Shown: positions 19,645 through 29,161, counted from the stretch's first letter. The stretch: DNA of 64,000 nucleotides from Gemmata sp. (GCA_025055115.1 JANWYJ010000070.1:1-64000), one strand, 5' to 3'. Numbers and translations are program-made. Notes: generated by a model not told the origin, from the sequence alone.

Positions 19645-19763
19645 GGCACAACTCCAAAATCGCAGCAGCGGTGGAAGACAATATCGAAGGCCCAAGCCAG
19701 AGGACTCACCCCCGGTCGGTCCTCGGACCCAACCGCGACAGGGTGAGACCGCTTGACGAGAAC

Positions 19764-21647
19764 TCAACGATCGACTGGCAAAGAGATGACAAATCGCGTG
19801 CCAATGCCACCGGGACCAGGTTCACAACAGATCGTGCCACCGTGGGAGTGAATGATTTCCCGACACAAATACAAGCCAATACCCGCCCCGCGCACGTCTT
19901 TTCCACGGAAACCCAGATGGTGTTCGACGCGGAAAAATTTCTCGAAAATCCGCTCCCGGAATGGTTCAGGAACCCCCGGCCCTTCATCCGTCACGGCAAT
20001 TTGCACAACCGGAGCATCCGCCCGCCCGGCATTTTGCCCGGCCCCCAAGGAAACCTGCACAGTGCCGCCGGTGGGCGAATATTTCAGGGCGTTGCCCAAG
20101 ATATTGGCCAAAACATTCGCCAGCCGAGCCGAATCCCCCCAAACGCCCAAAGAACTGGAGGAAGGCGGCGTGGTCACAACCAACTGAACCCCAGCATCAT
20201 CAAAGCGAGTTTGTAACGTCTTGATCACTCCCGCCAGGACCGTGGTCAGATCGACCCACGTACGGTTCAACCGCAATTGCCCAGCCTCGATGCGGCTGAC
20301 ATCGAGCAATTCTTCCACGGTGCGGCCCAACTCTTCACAGCCGGCGATGGCTGCTTCCAGCAATTCGCGGGGGCGACCGGTGAGGGGCCGCGAACACTCA
20401 TCGAGCATCAGCAAGTTCATCCGCAGCGCTGTTAGCGGACTGTTGAGTTCGTGGGAGGCCATTCCAATGAGTTCGCTGCGAAGTTCATCGAGGCGGGCGA
20501 ACTCGGTCACGTCGTCAAAAACCGCCACGGCCCCGTATTGGCCCGGCGCAAACTGCGGTACCGGAACGGCCGTCAGCAAAAGACGTCGTGGTTGGCCACG
20601 GAGAACAACACTGAAGGTACGGGTGAAATCAAAGCTGTGCGCAGGGGGGATTCGTCCGGCAAGGGCGGTTTCAATGGCCGCGCGGTACTCCCGCGGCAAG
20701 GGAATATCGGCTAGGCGTTCGGCGGCCGCCGCGCCGCAAGCTGCGAGCAGTTCGCCCGCCGGCGCATTATAGGCTGCCACGGTCCCCCCGGGGCCAAAGA
20801 CCATGACGGCATCTGGAAGAGCGTTGAGAGTCGCTTCCAGCGTCATTTTGGCGGCGAGGAGTTCTCCTAAACTGGATTGTCGATATTCGGCCAAAGCCTC
20901 TGCCATGCGGTTGAAGCCCATCGCCAGTTGCCCCAATTCATCTTGGGAAGCCCTGGTGACGCGGCGGTCGAAATCGCCACAGCGAATGGCTTCGACCGAT
21001 TCGGTCAATTCCCGGATCGGCCGCAGCACCGCCCGGGCCAGCCACACCGCCACGCCAATTCCCACCACGACACTGGCAGCCGCAATGGCCACAACCCCGC
21101 GTGTTCCGCGGGCCGCTTGGTCGCGAGCCACAATACCTGCTTCTTGCATCCGCCGAAAATTCTTCTCACGCAAGAAATCGCACTGGGCTACGGCCTCGCG
21201 GAGACGCGGATTGACCAGACGGTGATACGTTTCCAGTCCGCCGTTGCGGTCGGTGGTGGCCAACAGAGCATCACCGGCCGCTCGATACGCCGAGATGCCG
21301 TGCTGCAAACGGACGGCAAGGTTCTCTGGATCGGTGCTATCCGTGGCCAGCCGGTGGAGTAGTTTCTCCAGGGCTTGGTCGCCGCGTTGCCGTTCGGCGG
21401 CTAGTTCCTGGCGTGCCACGTCGACAGGCCCGCTGAGAAATAGCAACAAGGCATCGTCTTCGCGTTCTAAGGAACTGTGAATGGCCGCACTGAGGTCGAT
21501 CATTTCTTGACTGGAACGCACCGCGTCGTCGGTGGTTTCGGTGATTTGGGCAAACGTCCAGATACTGGCGAGACTACTGCCAATGGTGGCGGCCACCAAC
21601 AGACAGCCGGCCAAGATGAAACGTGTTTGAAGACGCCAGCGGCTCAT
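19764..21647 (-). CDS. Membrane-bound sensor histidine kinase
   Basis: A 627-aa histidine kinase. A membrane helix (residues about 8-30) is followed by a helical extracytoplasmic sensor, a second helix (about 187-207), HAMP, a PAS-like domain, a HisKA domain with the phosphoacceptor histidine in [12 protein letters not shown], and a catalytic domain with the N box ([11 protein letters not shown]), DEGPGVP and GAGIGLYLC. Its start overlaps the end of the response regulator gene by 4 bp (ATGA), indicating coupled translation. It presumably phosphorylates that regulator. Confidence 0.95.
   Translation of the reverse strand: MSRWRLQTRFILAGCLLVAATIGSSLASIWTFAQITETTDDAVRSSQEMIDLSAAIHSSLEREDDALLLFLSGPVDVARQELAAERQRGDQALEKLLHRLATDSTDPENLAVRLQHGISAYRAAGDALLATTDRNGGLETYHRLVNPRLREAVAQCDFLREKNFRRMQEAGIVARDQAARGTRGVVAIAAASVVVGIGVAVWLARAVLRPIRELTESVEAIRCGDFDRRVTRASQDELGQLAMGFNRMAEALAEYRQSSLGELLAAKMTLEATLNALPDAVMVFGPGGTVAAYNAPAGELLAACGAAAAERLADIPLPREYRAAIETALAGRIPPAHSFDFTRTFSVVLRGQPRRLLLTAVPVPQFAPGQYGAVAVFDDVTEFARLDELRSELIGMASHELNSPLTALRMNLLMLDECSRPLTGRPRELLEAAIAGCEELGRTVEELLDVSRIEAGQLRLNRTWVDLTTVLAGVIKTLQTRFDDAGVQLVVTTPPSSSSLGVWGDSARLANVLANILGNALKYSPTGGTVQVSLGAGQNAGRADAPVVQIAVTDEGPGVPEPFRERIFEKFFRVEHHLGFRGKDVRGAGIGLYLCREIIHSHGGTICCEPGPGGIGTRFVISLPVDR
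19788..19803 (-). promoter_or_regulatory. Weak sigma-54 promoter candidate upstream of DUF1559 gene
   Basis: Reading the minus strand, TGGCACG (19803-19797), four bases and TTGTC (19792-19788) resemble a -24/-12 element. The GG is followed by ten bases and GT, where the consensus has GC, so one invariant base is off. It lies inside the last codons of the histidine kinase gene, about 145 bp upstream of the DUF1559 start and downstream of a sigma-54 activator gene. Confidence 0.25.
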
Positions 21648-22999
21648 GCGAGGCCATAGCGTTTGCGTTTGCGTTGCAGGGTCGTCACGTCGATTCCCAG
21701 AATGCGTGCTGCGGCTTCGTAAGAACCGGCACGGGCCACGACTCGGGCGATGTGTTCACGTTCGAGGGTTTCCAACGACACATCAGCCCCCAATTCCACG
21801 GTGGCCGACGACCGGGGAGCAAGCAACCCCAGATCCTGGGCTTCAATGACACAAGCCGGGCAGAGGATGACAGCGCGTTCCACGGCATTGCGCAGTTCGC
21901 GGAGATTGCCGGGCCAGGTATGAGCCGTGATCGCTGCTTCACAAGCCGCCGAGAAGCTCAGATTCCGCCGCCCCTGACGGCGTTCGAAGAAGCTCAGATA
22001 ATGTCGGGCCAGCGGCAGCACATCATCCGGGCGTTCGCGCAGGCTGGGCACGGTGAGGGTAATGACATTGAGGCGGAAGAACAAGTCTTCGCGGAAGCGC
22101 CCGGCTTTGACGTCGTCTTCCAAGGCCCGATTGGTCGCGGCGATGAGGCGCACATCGGCCCGTCGCTCCTTGGCTTCACCAACCCGTTCGTAGGTGCGGT
22201 CGTTGAGAAAGCGTAACAAGCGGGCTTGCGCATCGGCGTTGAGGTCGCCGACTTCATCCAGAAACAGCGTCCCGCCCTCGGCTTCCTCAACTTTGCCCAC
22301 CGCATCGGCCACAGCCCCCGTGAAGGCCCCTTTCTTGTGGCCGAACAAGACGCTCGACATCAGTTCGTTGGAGAGCATCGGGCAGTGAACGGTCACAAAA
22401 GGCCCCTCCGGGCGGCGGCTGTGCTTGCGCATCCAGCGCGCCAGAACCGTCTTGCCGGTTCCACTTTCTCCCCGCAAAAGAACCACCGCATCGGAGGCCG
22501 CCGCCCGGAGAGCGGTCTGGAGAAACGCAGCGTAGGTGGAGCTGCACGTTTCAAAAAGGATTTCACCCTCGGTTTCGTCGAGCCGATCTTGGAGTTCGCT
22601 GAGCCGGCGACGGAGGACACTGGCCGTGACCACCCGCTGCGCCGCGGTCCGAACCTGATCGGGTGTGAAGGGTTTGGGCAGATAGTCCACCGCACCCAAT
22701 TTCATCGCCTCCACCGCCGATTCGTAAGTCGCATAGGCCGTGATGACGATAACGCCGGCTCCCGGCTGGCGGCGCAAGATTTCTGGCAACACCGTCAGCC
22801 CCGACTCCGACCCCAACCACAAATCCAAGAAAACAACATCAAAACGCCCCCGCTCCAACGCCTCCAGACAGCCCGCCGCCGTCCCCGTTTGCTGGACACG
22901 ACCGTGCTGGGCCTCCAGACACAACCGCAGGGACTGGCGAATCGCCGGGTCGTCGTCCACAATCAAGGCCGACCAACTGGATTCAATCGCTGTGGCCAT
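21644..22999 (-). CDS. Sigma-54-dependent response regulator (NtrC family)
   Basis: A 451-aa regulator with a receiver domain (acidic pocket Asp15/Asp16, phospho-Asp59 in VVFLDLWLG), an AAA+ domain (Walker A GESGTGKT, the sigma-54 contact loop GAFTGA, Walker [10 protein letters not shown]) and a Fis-type helix-turn-helix at the C-terminus ([20 protein letters not shown]). The intact GAFTGA predicts true sigma-54 activation. The start at 22997-22999 places the receiver domain directly after the N-terminus. The partner kinase follows with a 4-bp overlap. Confidence 0.96.
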   Translation of the reverse strand: MATAIESSWSALIVDDDPAIRQSLRLCLEAQHGRVQQTGTAAGCLEALERGRFDVVFLDLWLGSESGLTVLPEILRRQPGAGVIVITAYATYESAVEAMKLGAVDYLPKPFTPDQVRTAAQRVVTASVLRRRLSELQDRLDETEGEILFETCSSTYAAFLQTALRAAASDAVVLLRGESGTGKTVLARWMRKHSRRPEGPFVTVHCPMLSNELMSSVLFGHKKGAFTGAVADAVGKVEEAEGGTLFLDEVGDLNADAQARLLRFLNDRTYERVGEAKERRADVRLIAATNRALEDDVKAGRFREDLFFRLNVITLTVPSLRERPDDVLPLARHYLSFFERRQGRRNLSFSAACEAAITAHTWPGNLRELRNAVERAVILCPACVIEAQDLGLLAPRSSATVELGADVSLETLEREHIARVVARAGSYEAAARILGIDVTTLQRKRKRYGLA

Positions 23000-23363
23000 A
23001 CTTTCCGAACACTCGCTTGTATTGGACCGGATGAAAAACCCAACGAACGCTGGTACCTTCAAGATTCGCAAAGCTTTCCAGCCACCCGTTCTCTTCAGCC
23101 ACCCGTTGGTGTCAACAGCCTTCGCAAACCACAATTCCCGCGAACAGCGCTTCACAAGCGGCATTTCACCGAGAAAAACAGCTAGCCTTAACCTGCAAAC
23201 GCCATACCTCCATCACCCAGCCGCCAGCGCCATTCGCTCGAGCACCCCACATTCAACACCGCCCTCTGACGCGGAATCGGATACGTGGATGAGGCCACCA
23301 AATTCGATGGTAAGTCTGATTCGATGGCCAGTGCACCCCACGCATTGCCATGTATTGACAATG
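23000..23363. other. 364-bp gap upstream of the response regulator
   Basis: This contains the presumed promoter of the response regulator-kinase pair and the 3' flank of the NagA-like gene. A 12-bp direct repeat (CAGCCACCCGTT) occurs at about 23080-23107, and CCATCGAAT-type repeats lie near 23305-23330. I see no clear promoter facing the regulator. Confidence 0.45.
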
Positions 23364-24521
23364 CTAGGTTTCTGATGATCCACGGCCGGCGATGGAAAAC
23401 GAACTAAACTCATCCACAATGTGATGAATACATAGCTCCCCGTTGGGTTCCCACTCGAAGAGAATGAAATCGGCTTTCGCCCCCACTTCGAGCGTGGCGG
23501 GCGGGAGGTTCAGCAATCGTCGGGGTTGGGCGGATGCCAAATCGATGGCCTCAGCCAGGGACAATCCGGCCATACGGATGCAATTGGCCACGCAAGTATC
23601 GGTGAAATGACCACTTCCGGCCAGAAAGGGCGTACCCCGGACGACAATTTTGCCATTGGGAAGCACTTCCAAATCTGCTCCCCATTCGTGATAAAGCCCT
23701 GGCGGCATCCCCGCGAGGCTACTCGCATCGCAGGTGATCAACAAGCGCTGGACACCTTTGATGCGGGTGATGCACTTCACGACTGTCGCGGGCAGATGGT
23801 GACCGTCGGGAATGATGCTGGCCCACAGGTCATCGCAAGCGAGTTGTTCCCAGAGGTAGTTGTCGTGGCGAGGAAGTGTGGCATGGCAACCATTGCCCAA
23901 GTGGGTACTTGTGCAAGCTCCGGCCTTGACCGCGTCGCGAATCTGCGCGCTGGTGGCCGCCGTATGACCAATCGCGGCCACAACTCCGGATGCCGTCAGC
24001 TTTTCGATAAACGCCAGCGCCCCAGGGCGTTCCGGAGCGAGCGTGACCATGCGGATACGGCCGCCCGCAGCGTCTTGCCAGTGGCGGAATTCATCCCAAT
24101 CCGGATCACGAATGTAATCTTTCGGATGGGCGCCACGAGGACCATCTTCAGCCGACAGATACGGTCCTTCGAGATGAAAACCGGCTATGCGCTGGGCCAA
24201 GCGCTTGTCCTCGTCCATCGCCTGCGCCAACGTGGCGAATCCATGGCGTAACGCCTCAAACGAGCCAGTAATGAGCGTGGGGCAGAAGCTGCCAATCCCG
24301 TGGCGACGACACACTTCGACCACGGTTTGCACCTGCAGGGGGGTGAGTGTTGGCGCGTTGAAGCTGATCCCGCGGGCCCCGTTGATCTGAGGATCGAAAA
24401 ACGCCGGTGCGATCCATAGTGTCGGTCGCTGATCCGAGGGGGAACACGCCACGATCCGGCCCGCCTCGACGGTCACAGCCACTGCTTCACCAGTCCGAAA
24501 ATGCCGGGCATGGTAAATCAT
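23364..24521 (-). CDS. N-acetylglucosamine-6-phosphate deacetylase-like amidohydrolase
   Basis: A 385-aa amidohydrolase-superfamily enzyme. Family motifs include PAFFDPQINGARG, FHLEGPYLS, IGHTAATSAQI, STHLGN and CDASSLAGMPPG, matching NagA enzymes that deacetylate GlcNAc-6-phosphate in amino-sugar recycling. No nagB, nagE or nagZ gene is nearby, so the exact substrate is uncertain. The start follows AGGA. The gene stands alone, divergent from a small secreted-protein gene. Confidence 0.85.
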   Translation of the reverse strand: MIYHARHFRTGEAVAVTVEAGRIVACSPSDQRPTLWIAPAFFDPQINGARGISFNAPTLTPLQVQTVVEVCRRHGIGSFCPTLITGSFEALRHGFATLAQAMDEDKRLAQRIAGFHLEGPYLSAEDGPRGAHPKDYIRDPDWDEFRHWQDAAGGRIRMVTLAPERPGALAFIEKLTASGVVAAIGHTAATSAQIRDAVKAGACTSTHLGNGCHATLPRHDNYLWEQLACDDLWASIIPDGHHLPATVVKCITRIKGVQRLLITCDASSLAGMPPGLYHEWGADLEVLPNGKIVVRGTPFLAGSGHFTDTCVANCIRMAGLSLAEAIDLASAQPRRLLNLPPATLEVGAKADFILFEWEPNGELCIHHIVDEFSSFSIAGRGSSET

Positions 24522-24631
24522 CGCAATTTTCCTGGAGTGCGGCCTTTCTCCGATAGAACTAACCAACGCACCGCGGTCCAGTGAGTTATTAAATCAGTTT
24601 CCCCTCTTTTGTGCCAAAAGGGATTGACGAC

Positions 24632-25339
24632 ATGTCACGCGCTATTCTGGGCATCGTCATGGCATGTTGTGTCGGTCGGTTCGCAGAGGCGGCTCCCGTG
24701 CCGCCACCACCCAAAGACGACGATAGCATTCCCCGGGTGACGGCGAAGCTGCTCCAACACCGCAAAATCCAAATCGAGCTGAAGATGACCCCCGAACAAC
24801 GGATCACCTTCATCGACCGCCTCGCGGATATTGAAGAAGAGTACAAGAAGAAGTTGATGGAGGCGCTACAAACTCCTAATCCCCAGCCAGAACATTACGA
24901 GAAAGTTCTCCAAGAACAACGCGCAGCACTCGACAAAGTCCACACCGACTGCGTGCAATCACTCTCGGCGACCCAACGGCAGCGTTTGCGGCAGATCGAT
25001 TGGCACCTCCGGGGTGCAGCCGCGTTCGCCGATCCATTCGTTCAAGAGAAATTGCAATTCACCGCCGAACAGAAGAAAAAATCCGAGGAGATCGTCGAGC
25101 ACATCCGCAATGACTTGCAACGGTATTTCGAAGGGCCACACGGTATCGCCGGACTCTATTGCCCAAAACTCGACCTGTTGTCCCTGCGAAAAGATCGGCT
25201 GAAGGAGATGGAACGGCTACTCTCCGACGAGCAAAAAGCAGCATGGAAACGGCTCCTCGGCCCCGCGCCGACGACTTTCGACGTCGATGAGATGTGGCTG
25301 TACCTCGAAGAACTGGCAGACCCTGACGACGACCCCTGA
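24632..25339 (+). CDS. Secreted helical protein of unknown function
   Basis: A 235-aa protein with a signal peptide ending around AEAAP, then a Lys/Glu/Gln-rich helical region (MTPEQRITFIDRLADIEEEY, LSATQRQRLRQID, LSDEQKAAWKRLLG). The repeated pattern of Leu-Ser/Thr-x-x-Gln-x-x-x-Leu helices resembles periplasmic heavy-metal sensor or Spy-like proteins only in general style. I do not recognise a family. The ATG at 24632 is preceded by GGGA. The stop codon lies inside the first copy of a direct repeat. Confidence 0.8.
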   Translation: MSRAILGIVMACCVGRFAEAAPVPPPPKDDDSIPRVTAKLLQHRKIQIELKMTPEQRITFIDRLADIEEEYKKKLMEALQTPNPQPEHYEKVLQEQRAALDKVHTDCVQSLSATQRQRLRQIDWHLRGAAAFADPFVQEKLQFTAEQKKKSEEIVEHIRNDLQRYFEGPHGIAGLYCPKLDLLSLRKDRLKEMERLLSDEQKAAWKRLLGPAPTTFDVDEMWLYLEELADPDDDP

Positions 25340-25463
25340 CGGAGATTGTTCCCCAGCCGCAGGATCAGCGAGTTAACACAAGACGAAGTTAACACAAGAC
25401 GAAGCTGTTGCTGTTGCCGACGCGGCCTGACGGAGATTGTTCCCCGGCCGCAGGATCGGCGAG
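25336..25463. repeat. Paired 37-bp repeats starting at a stop codon
   Basis: Copies lie at 25336-25372 and 25427-25463 with only two clear differences. The first copy contains the TGA (25337-25339) of the secreted helical protein. The spacer contains a perfect 16-bp tandem duplication (AGTTAACACAAGACGA) at about 25371-25402. Further short repeats around CAGCAGGGATCGCC (near 25519 and 25599) fill the rest of this 494-bp gap. Confidence 0.85.
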
Positions 25464-25688
25464 AGACCGGACAATACCAGCCCGCAAGATCGCCGGCCCA
25501 CGCCACACGTTGTTGCGACTCAGCAGGGATCGCCAAGACTCGCCGCCACCGCTTGTTTTATAGCCAGTCGCGACATGCCACAGGCTGTGGCGACTCAGCA
25601 GGGATCGCCCAGGGGGCATGACGACACCCAACCACAACGAAGGCCACGCCCGTGGCCGAATCGTTCGCTGCACTCACGCGGCGAATCG

Positions 25689-25840
25689 CGCTAGTGTGTG
25701 AAGAGGAAATCAGCCTTTGATCTTATCCCGCTAGCGTGGAGAGGATATCAGCCCTTGATCTTCTCCCGCTAGTGTGGAGAGGAAAATCAGCCTTTGATCT
25801 TATCCCGCTAGTGTGGAGAGGAAAATCAGGCTCTTATCCC
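25689..25840. repeat. Four-copy ~39-bp tandem array ending at a stop codon
   Basis: Units start at about 25689, 25729, 25767 and 25806 (periods 40, 38, 39). Each contains CGCTAGTGTGGAGAGGAAAA or a close variant, then AGCCTTTGATCTTATCC. The last unit is shortened and overlaps the stop codon (25834-25836) of the minus-strand DUF2007 gene. No spacers and no cas genes are present. Confidence 0.9.
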
Positions 25841-26076
25841 TTCGTGCCGCCTTTTGTTTTCTCATAAAGCTCGATCGCCGCTTTGGCTTTATCAAAATCT
25901 TCACTTTTCACCCACAATTCCACGGAATCGGCTAACGCGGTACCAATACTGGCTGTCAGATTCAACCCGACCACCTGGCTATCGATGTGGGCTTCCCGCA
26001 AGGCCTGTTGATACAACTCCACGGTCACCCAAGGCCCGGAGTAGATTTTGACGATGTCTTGCTCGTTGTTCGTCAT
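25834..26076 (-). CDS. DUF2007-like small protein
   Basis: An 80-aa protein resembling the DUF2007 putative signal-transducing family. It has an N-terminal IVKIYSGPWVTVELYQQAL segment, the central HIDSQVVGLN, and SVELWVKSEDFDKAKAAIE. The biochemical role of the family is not established. No signal peptide or membrane segment is visible. The gene is monocistronic, and its stop codon lies inside a tandem repeat array. Confidence 0.75.
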   Translation of the reverse strand: MTNNEQDIVKIYSGPWVTVELYQQALREAHIDSQVVGLNLTASIGTALADSVELWVKSEDFDKAKAAIELYEKTKGGTKG

Positions 26077-26441
26077 GATGAATCCTCAGCCAGTCTCTAG
26101 CGTAACTATTGTAAGCAACCAAGGCGGATGATGAAATGTCGCCAACCGGGGAACTTCGCCCACGCAACGACTAGCCGATGCGGAGTATCCCATCATCGCG
26201 TGGGGCGATTTCTGCTGGCGGTGGTACAAACACGTTGAGTGAGCGCGATAGGTCAACGTACACGGACAATCCCACCATCACCCTCGGTCAGCGGCCGAAT
26301 GGCCCTCGGTCAGTGGCCGAATGGCAGCCGCCAGCACCGGCGCGAGCTGGCAAGCGGCCTGTTCGATGCTGCGTGGATGCTGCGGACGCTGAAGTCTGAC
26401 GTCTGACGCTCAAGAGTGTGTTTGTCGGCAGTGTCGGATAA

Positions 26442-26619
26442 TGTATACTTTTGTCTAGTTAGAATGTCTACTTTTGTCTAGTTAGGATGGTGTGCCAATT
26501 CGGGAACAAAATCGTGAAAACGCCATGAGTATTCATATGTTCAATATCCTCGGGGACTTCGGCGCGACATTCTAACAATCGCCGACGTTCCACGTGGAAC
26601 ATTTCGCCAAAAGTAGACA
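26442..26619. mobile_element. MITE-like or decayed IS element with TGT...ACA ends
   Basis: The left end reads TGTATACTTTTG, repeated internally as TGTCTACTTTTG at 26465. The right end is CAAAAGTAGACA (26608-26619), an inverted copy matching the internal repeat at 12 of 12 and the outer one at 11 of 12. The left part carries two direct copies of CTACTTTTGTCTAGTTAG-type sequence. Multiple repeats at TG...CA ends recall IS21-like termini. There is no transposase and no clear target duplication, so this is tentative. Confidence 0.4.
26587..26600. promoter_or_regulatory. parS-like palindrome
   Basis: GTTCCACGTGGAAC is a perfect 14-bp palindrome. With flanks it reads CGTTCCACGTGGAACA, one base from the 16-bp TGTTCCACGTGGAACA form of parS, the ParB-binding centromere site. 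It is the only such site I found in the window, and no parA or parB is present. Confidence 0.5.
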
Positions 26620-26948
26620 TCCGCGTGGAGCCAGAGCTGGTTACGTCTCACTCCGGTGGTCTGCGCCGCTTCCACGGAAGAATAAGAGTGGCACGACCTT
26701 ATAAGAGTGGCACGACCTTAACGCGGGAGAAGTCACGCCCTACTCTGATGATCTGCGACCCATGCACGGGTCGAATGGCACTTGGTCAGCCCCTGGCCGG
26801 ACTAGGCAGTAGCCCCACTGGCGCTTCCATGCGGTCCACAAACACGGCCCCCCATCGTCATCCATGGGCTTGACTTCGCATCACCCCACCCGAGGGTTTC
26901 CCACAACACAGCCTGGCTCATCGTGCCGCCGTCGTGATCATGCGGCCA

Positions 26949-26971
26949 CGGCCTGACCGTTGGTCAGGCTG
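26949..26971 (-). terminator. Hairpin downstream of membrane protein gene
   Basis: GCCTGACC, a 3-nt loop and GGTCAGGC form a perfect 8-bp stem (26951-26969), extendable by a G-U and a C-G pair. It lies about 70 bp beyond the stop of the minus-strand membrane protein gene. No T-run follows, so intrinsic termination is uncertain. Confidence 0.3.
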
Positions 26972-27039
26972 GCAGAGGGCGCAACCCATCCCCGGTTCTC
27001 CGGCAACGACAACCCGATCGGCATGTTGTTGGCCACGCT

Positions 27040-27585
27040 TCAGGCGATCAATGCTATCAGCCCGAAGATGATGACACCGACCAAGAAACTGAAGCCGATC
27101 AGAATCACATGGTACATGAAGGCGACCCAAGCTGCGCGCCAGAAGGTCGTTGGTAGAAGCAAGCTCAACACAAAGCACATTAGCAAGAAACCGAACGGGA
27201 GATTCAGGGCCAAGGCGAGCATGCGGGTTTCGAAGCGGCGCATGCGCAATTCCAGCAATTCTCCCAAGAAAAAGCCGAGACAAGCGTAACTGATGCTCCC
27301 GGCGATCAGCATGAGGAAGACCATCAGGAGGGATTTGATGATCCCAGGTTGGGGAATGGCCTTTTGTCGGGGTGGGGGTGGGAGTTTTTCGGGTTCGTCG
27401 TCGTCGTCGTCCCAATCGTCCCAGTTCCATTGGCTGAGGTCGCCCCAATTGTCGCCAGGAGCGGTTTTCAGTTGACTGGGCCGAACAAAAAGATTGGCGA
27501 AGGTGATGGCCAGACGCAGCAAGACGGCCGCGACGAAGAGGGCGGCCGCCAGCGCCCCACACGAACAGCAGAATTCGGTCAGCAT
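27040..27585 (-). CDS. Integral membrane protein of unknown function
   Basis: A 181-aa protein with one N-terminal helix (residues about 10-35), an acidic and proline-rich cytoplasmic-type linker (WNWDDWDDDDDEPEKLPPPP) and three hydrophobic segments at about 84-110, 125-147 and 152-180. CCSC occurs near the N-terminus. I do not recognise a family. It is divergent from an MFS gene with 141 bp between the starts. Confidence 0.75.
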   Translation of the reverse strand: MLTEFCCSCGALAAALFVAAVLLRLAITFANLFVRPSQLKTAPGDNWGDLSQWNWDDWDDDDDEPEKLPPPPRQKAIPQPGIIKSLLMVFLMLIAGSISYACLGFFLGELLELRMRRFETRMLALALNLPFGFLLMCFVLSLLLPTTFWRAAWVAFMYHVILIGFSFLVGVIIFGLIALIA

Positions 27586-27726
27586 AACGAGCCATTGGGC
27601 TGACGAGAATGGTTCACCCGCGACATCCTACACGCTAAGCTTCGAACGACTACACGCCCCCCCTTCTGCGAGCGTCAATTGATACAACACAGAAACACAA
27701 GGCGGCCATGGCCGTAAGGAGCGAGG

Positions 27727-29001
27727 ATGCCCGGGTCGGTGCCTATTCGCCTGGCGGCGATGATGTTTCTGCAGTACTTTGCCCTCAGCGCGATGATTGT
27801 TCCGCTGACGCGGTATTTGCAAACACCCTTGGAACAGGGTGGTTTAGGCTTCTCGCCTACGCAAGTGGGTTGGATTTACGCTACCTTTGCGCTGGGGGCG
27901 ATTGTTGCGCCGTTGGTGGTAGGTTTGCTCGCCGATCGTTGGTTTGCTACGGAAAAAGTTCTCGGTGTGACCCATGCGGTGATGGCTATGTTGATGGTCG
28001 CCGCGGGGCGGCTGTGCGACCACTTCGGCACCGGTTCTCCGCCGGCCACCCGATTCGTGGCCTCCTTGTTCCTGCTGATGTCCGCCTACGCGATTGGCAC
28101 GCAAATTACATTAACACTCAGCACCGTGATCAGTTTTCGGAATTTATCCGCAGGAAATGGTGCGTTTTGGTATGTCCGGCTGACGGGGACGTTCGGTTGG
28201 ATCGTGGCGGGATTTGTCGTGGGTTGGTGTCTGGAGCCGGTATCGTCACAACCGTTGTATGTGGCGGGAGCTACATCGGCAGTGTTGGCTCTTTTTGCCT
28301 CGGTGTTGCCCCATACTCCGCCCAAGGGTTATGGCCGCCCGGTGAAGGAAGTGATCGGTTTGCCTGCGATGCGCATGTTTGGCGACCGATCCTTCGTTGT
28401 CTTTGCTCTGGTGCTGTTTGTGTGTAACGCCATGAATCAGTTCTACAGCCTGTTTGTTCCACCCTATTTGAAAGAACTGGGGGTGGAATGGGATTGGGGG
28501 CGGTGGGGCCGATGGTCGCCAGAAGTGATTATGACGCTGGCTCAGTGGTGCGAGATTGGTTGTATGGCGGCCACACCGTGGTTGTTGCGGCGATGGCGTT
28601 TGAAATCGCTGATGCTTCTGGGCTTGGGGGGCTTGGTGCTGCGCAATGCTCTGTTGTATACGGCGTATACTCCCGGTATTGTGGCGATTGCCTTGCCGAT
28701 GCACGGTTGGGGCTATGCCTTCTACAGCATGCTGGGGGCGTATTTGGTGGATCGCGAAGCGCCACAGCACTTGCGTGCCGGGGCGCAATCGTTGGTCACC
28801 TTTTTGGGGAGTGGGCCAGCGGTTCTGATGGGCAATGTGGTGGCCAGTCAGACGGTCGCCAGTTACCGTCACGACGGTGTGACGCAATGGCCCGCCGTAT
28901 GGTTAGTGCCTCTGGTGGGTTATATGGCGGCACTTGTGGTCTTCGCGGGGTTGTTCCGAGAACCGCCGACCAAAAACGACACCAACCCTGCCCTTGGGTA
29001 A
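27727..29001 (+). CDS. MFS transporter, nucleoside/proton symporter type
   Basis: A 424-aa carrier with about twelve membrane helices. The N-terminal motif LAAMMFLQYFALSAMIVPLT and the LGFSPTQVGWIYATFALGAI segment match the nucleoside:H+ symporter (NupG-like) branch of the major facilitator superfamily. GLLADRWFATEKVLG is the loop 2-3 motif. The substrate is probably a nucleoside or small sugar; no catabolic partner is adjacent. The ATG follows TAAGGAGCGAGG, a strong ribosome binding site. Confidence 0.88.
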   Translation: MPGSVPIRLAAMMFLQYFALSAMIVPLTRYLQTPLEQGGLGFSPTQVGWIYATFALGAIVAPLVVGLLADRWFATEKVLGVTHAVMAMLMVAAGRLCDHFGTGSPPATRFVASLFLLMSAYAIGTQITLTLSTVISFRNLSAGNGAFWYVRLTGTFGWIVAGFVVGWCLEPVSSQPLYVAGATSAVLALFASVLPHTPPKGYGRPVKEVIGLPAMRMFGDRSFVVFALVLFVCNAMNQFYSLFVPPYLKELGVEWDWGRWGRWSPEVIMTLAQWCEIGCMAATPWLLRRWRLKSLMLLGLGGLVLRNALLYTAYTPGIVAIALPMHGWGYAFYSMLGAYLVDREAPQHLRAGAQSLVTFLGSGPAVLMGNVVASQTVASYRHDGVTQWPAVWLVPLVGYMAALVVFAGLFREPPTKNDTNPALG

Positions 29002-29161
29002 TGGCTCGCATAGCCCAGCGACTGACGTATTCTCGGCGGTGCGGTCCGCCGCGTAGCAATGTCGGCTCCAGGGTCTGAAAACCAAGCTTCGCAGAAACCA
29101 AACTTGACAGGAATTTCGGCACGAATTGGCTGAGTTATCTCCAGCAGCGCGGAGACCCTTC

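Larger units (their letters stand above)
26077..27039. other. 963-bp gene-free region with several repeats
   Basis: This is the longest gap in the window. It contains a 22-bp tandem duplication (26281-26302 and 26303-26324, one mismatch), a 178-bp element with inverted ends (26442-26619) that includes a parS-like palindrome, and an AAGAGTGGCACGACCTTA-type direct duplication at about 26683-26720. Open frames here lack ribosome binding sites and recognisable protein features. Confidence 0.6.

Noticed and set aside
23354-23380. TTGACA box at 23354 as a promoter
   Set aside because: It faces the plus strand, where no gene follows, and overlaps the 3' end of the minus-strand NagA-like gene.
26178-26399. 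73-codon open frame in the gene-free stretch
   Set aside because: It runs through a 22-bp tandem duplication, lacks a ribosome binding site and has low-complexity composition.
26682-26720. TGGCACG copies as sigma-54 promoters
   Set aside because: The -24-like box occurs twice, but no TTGC follows at the required spacing and no gene starts downstream.
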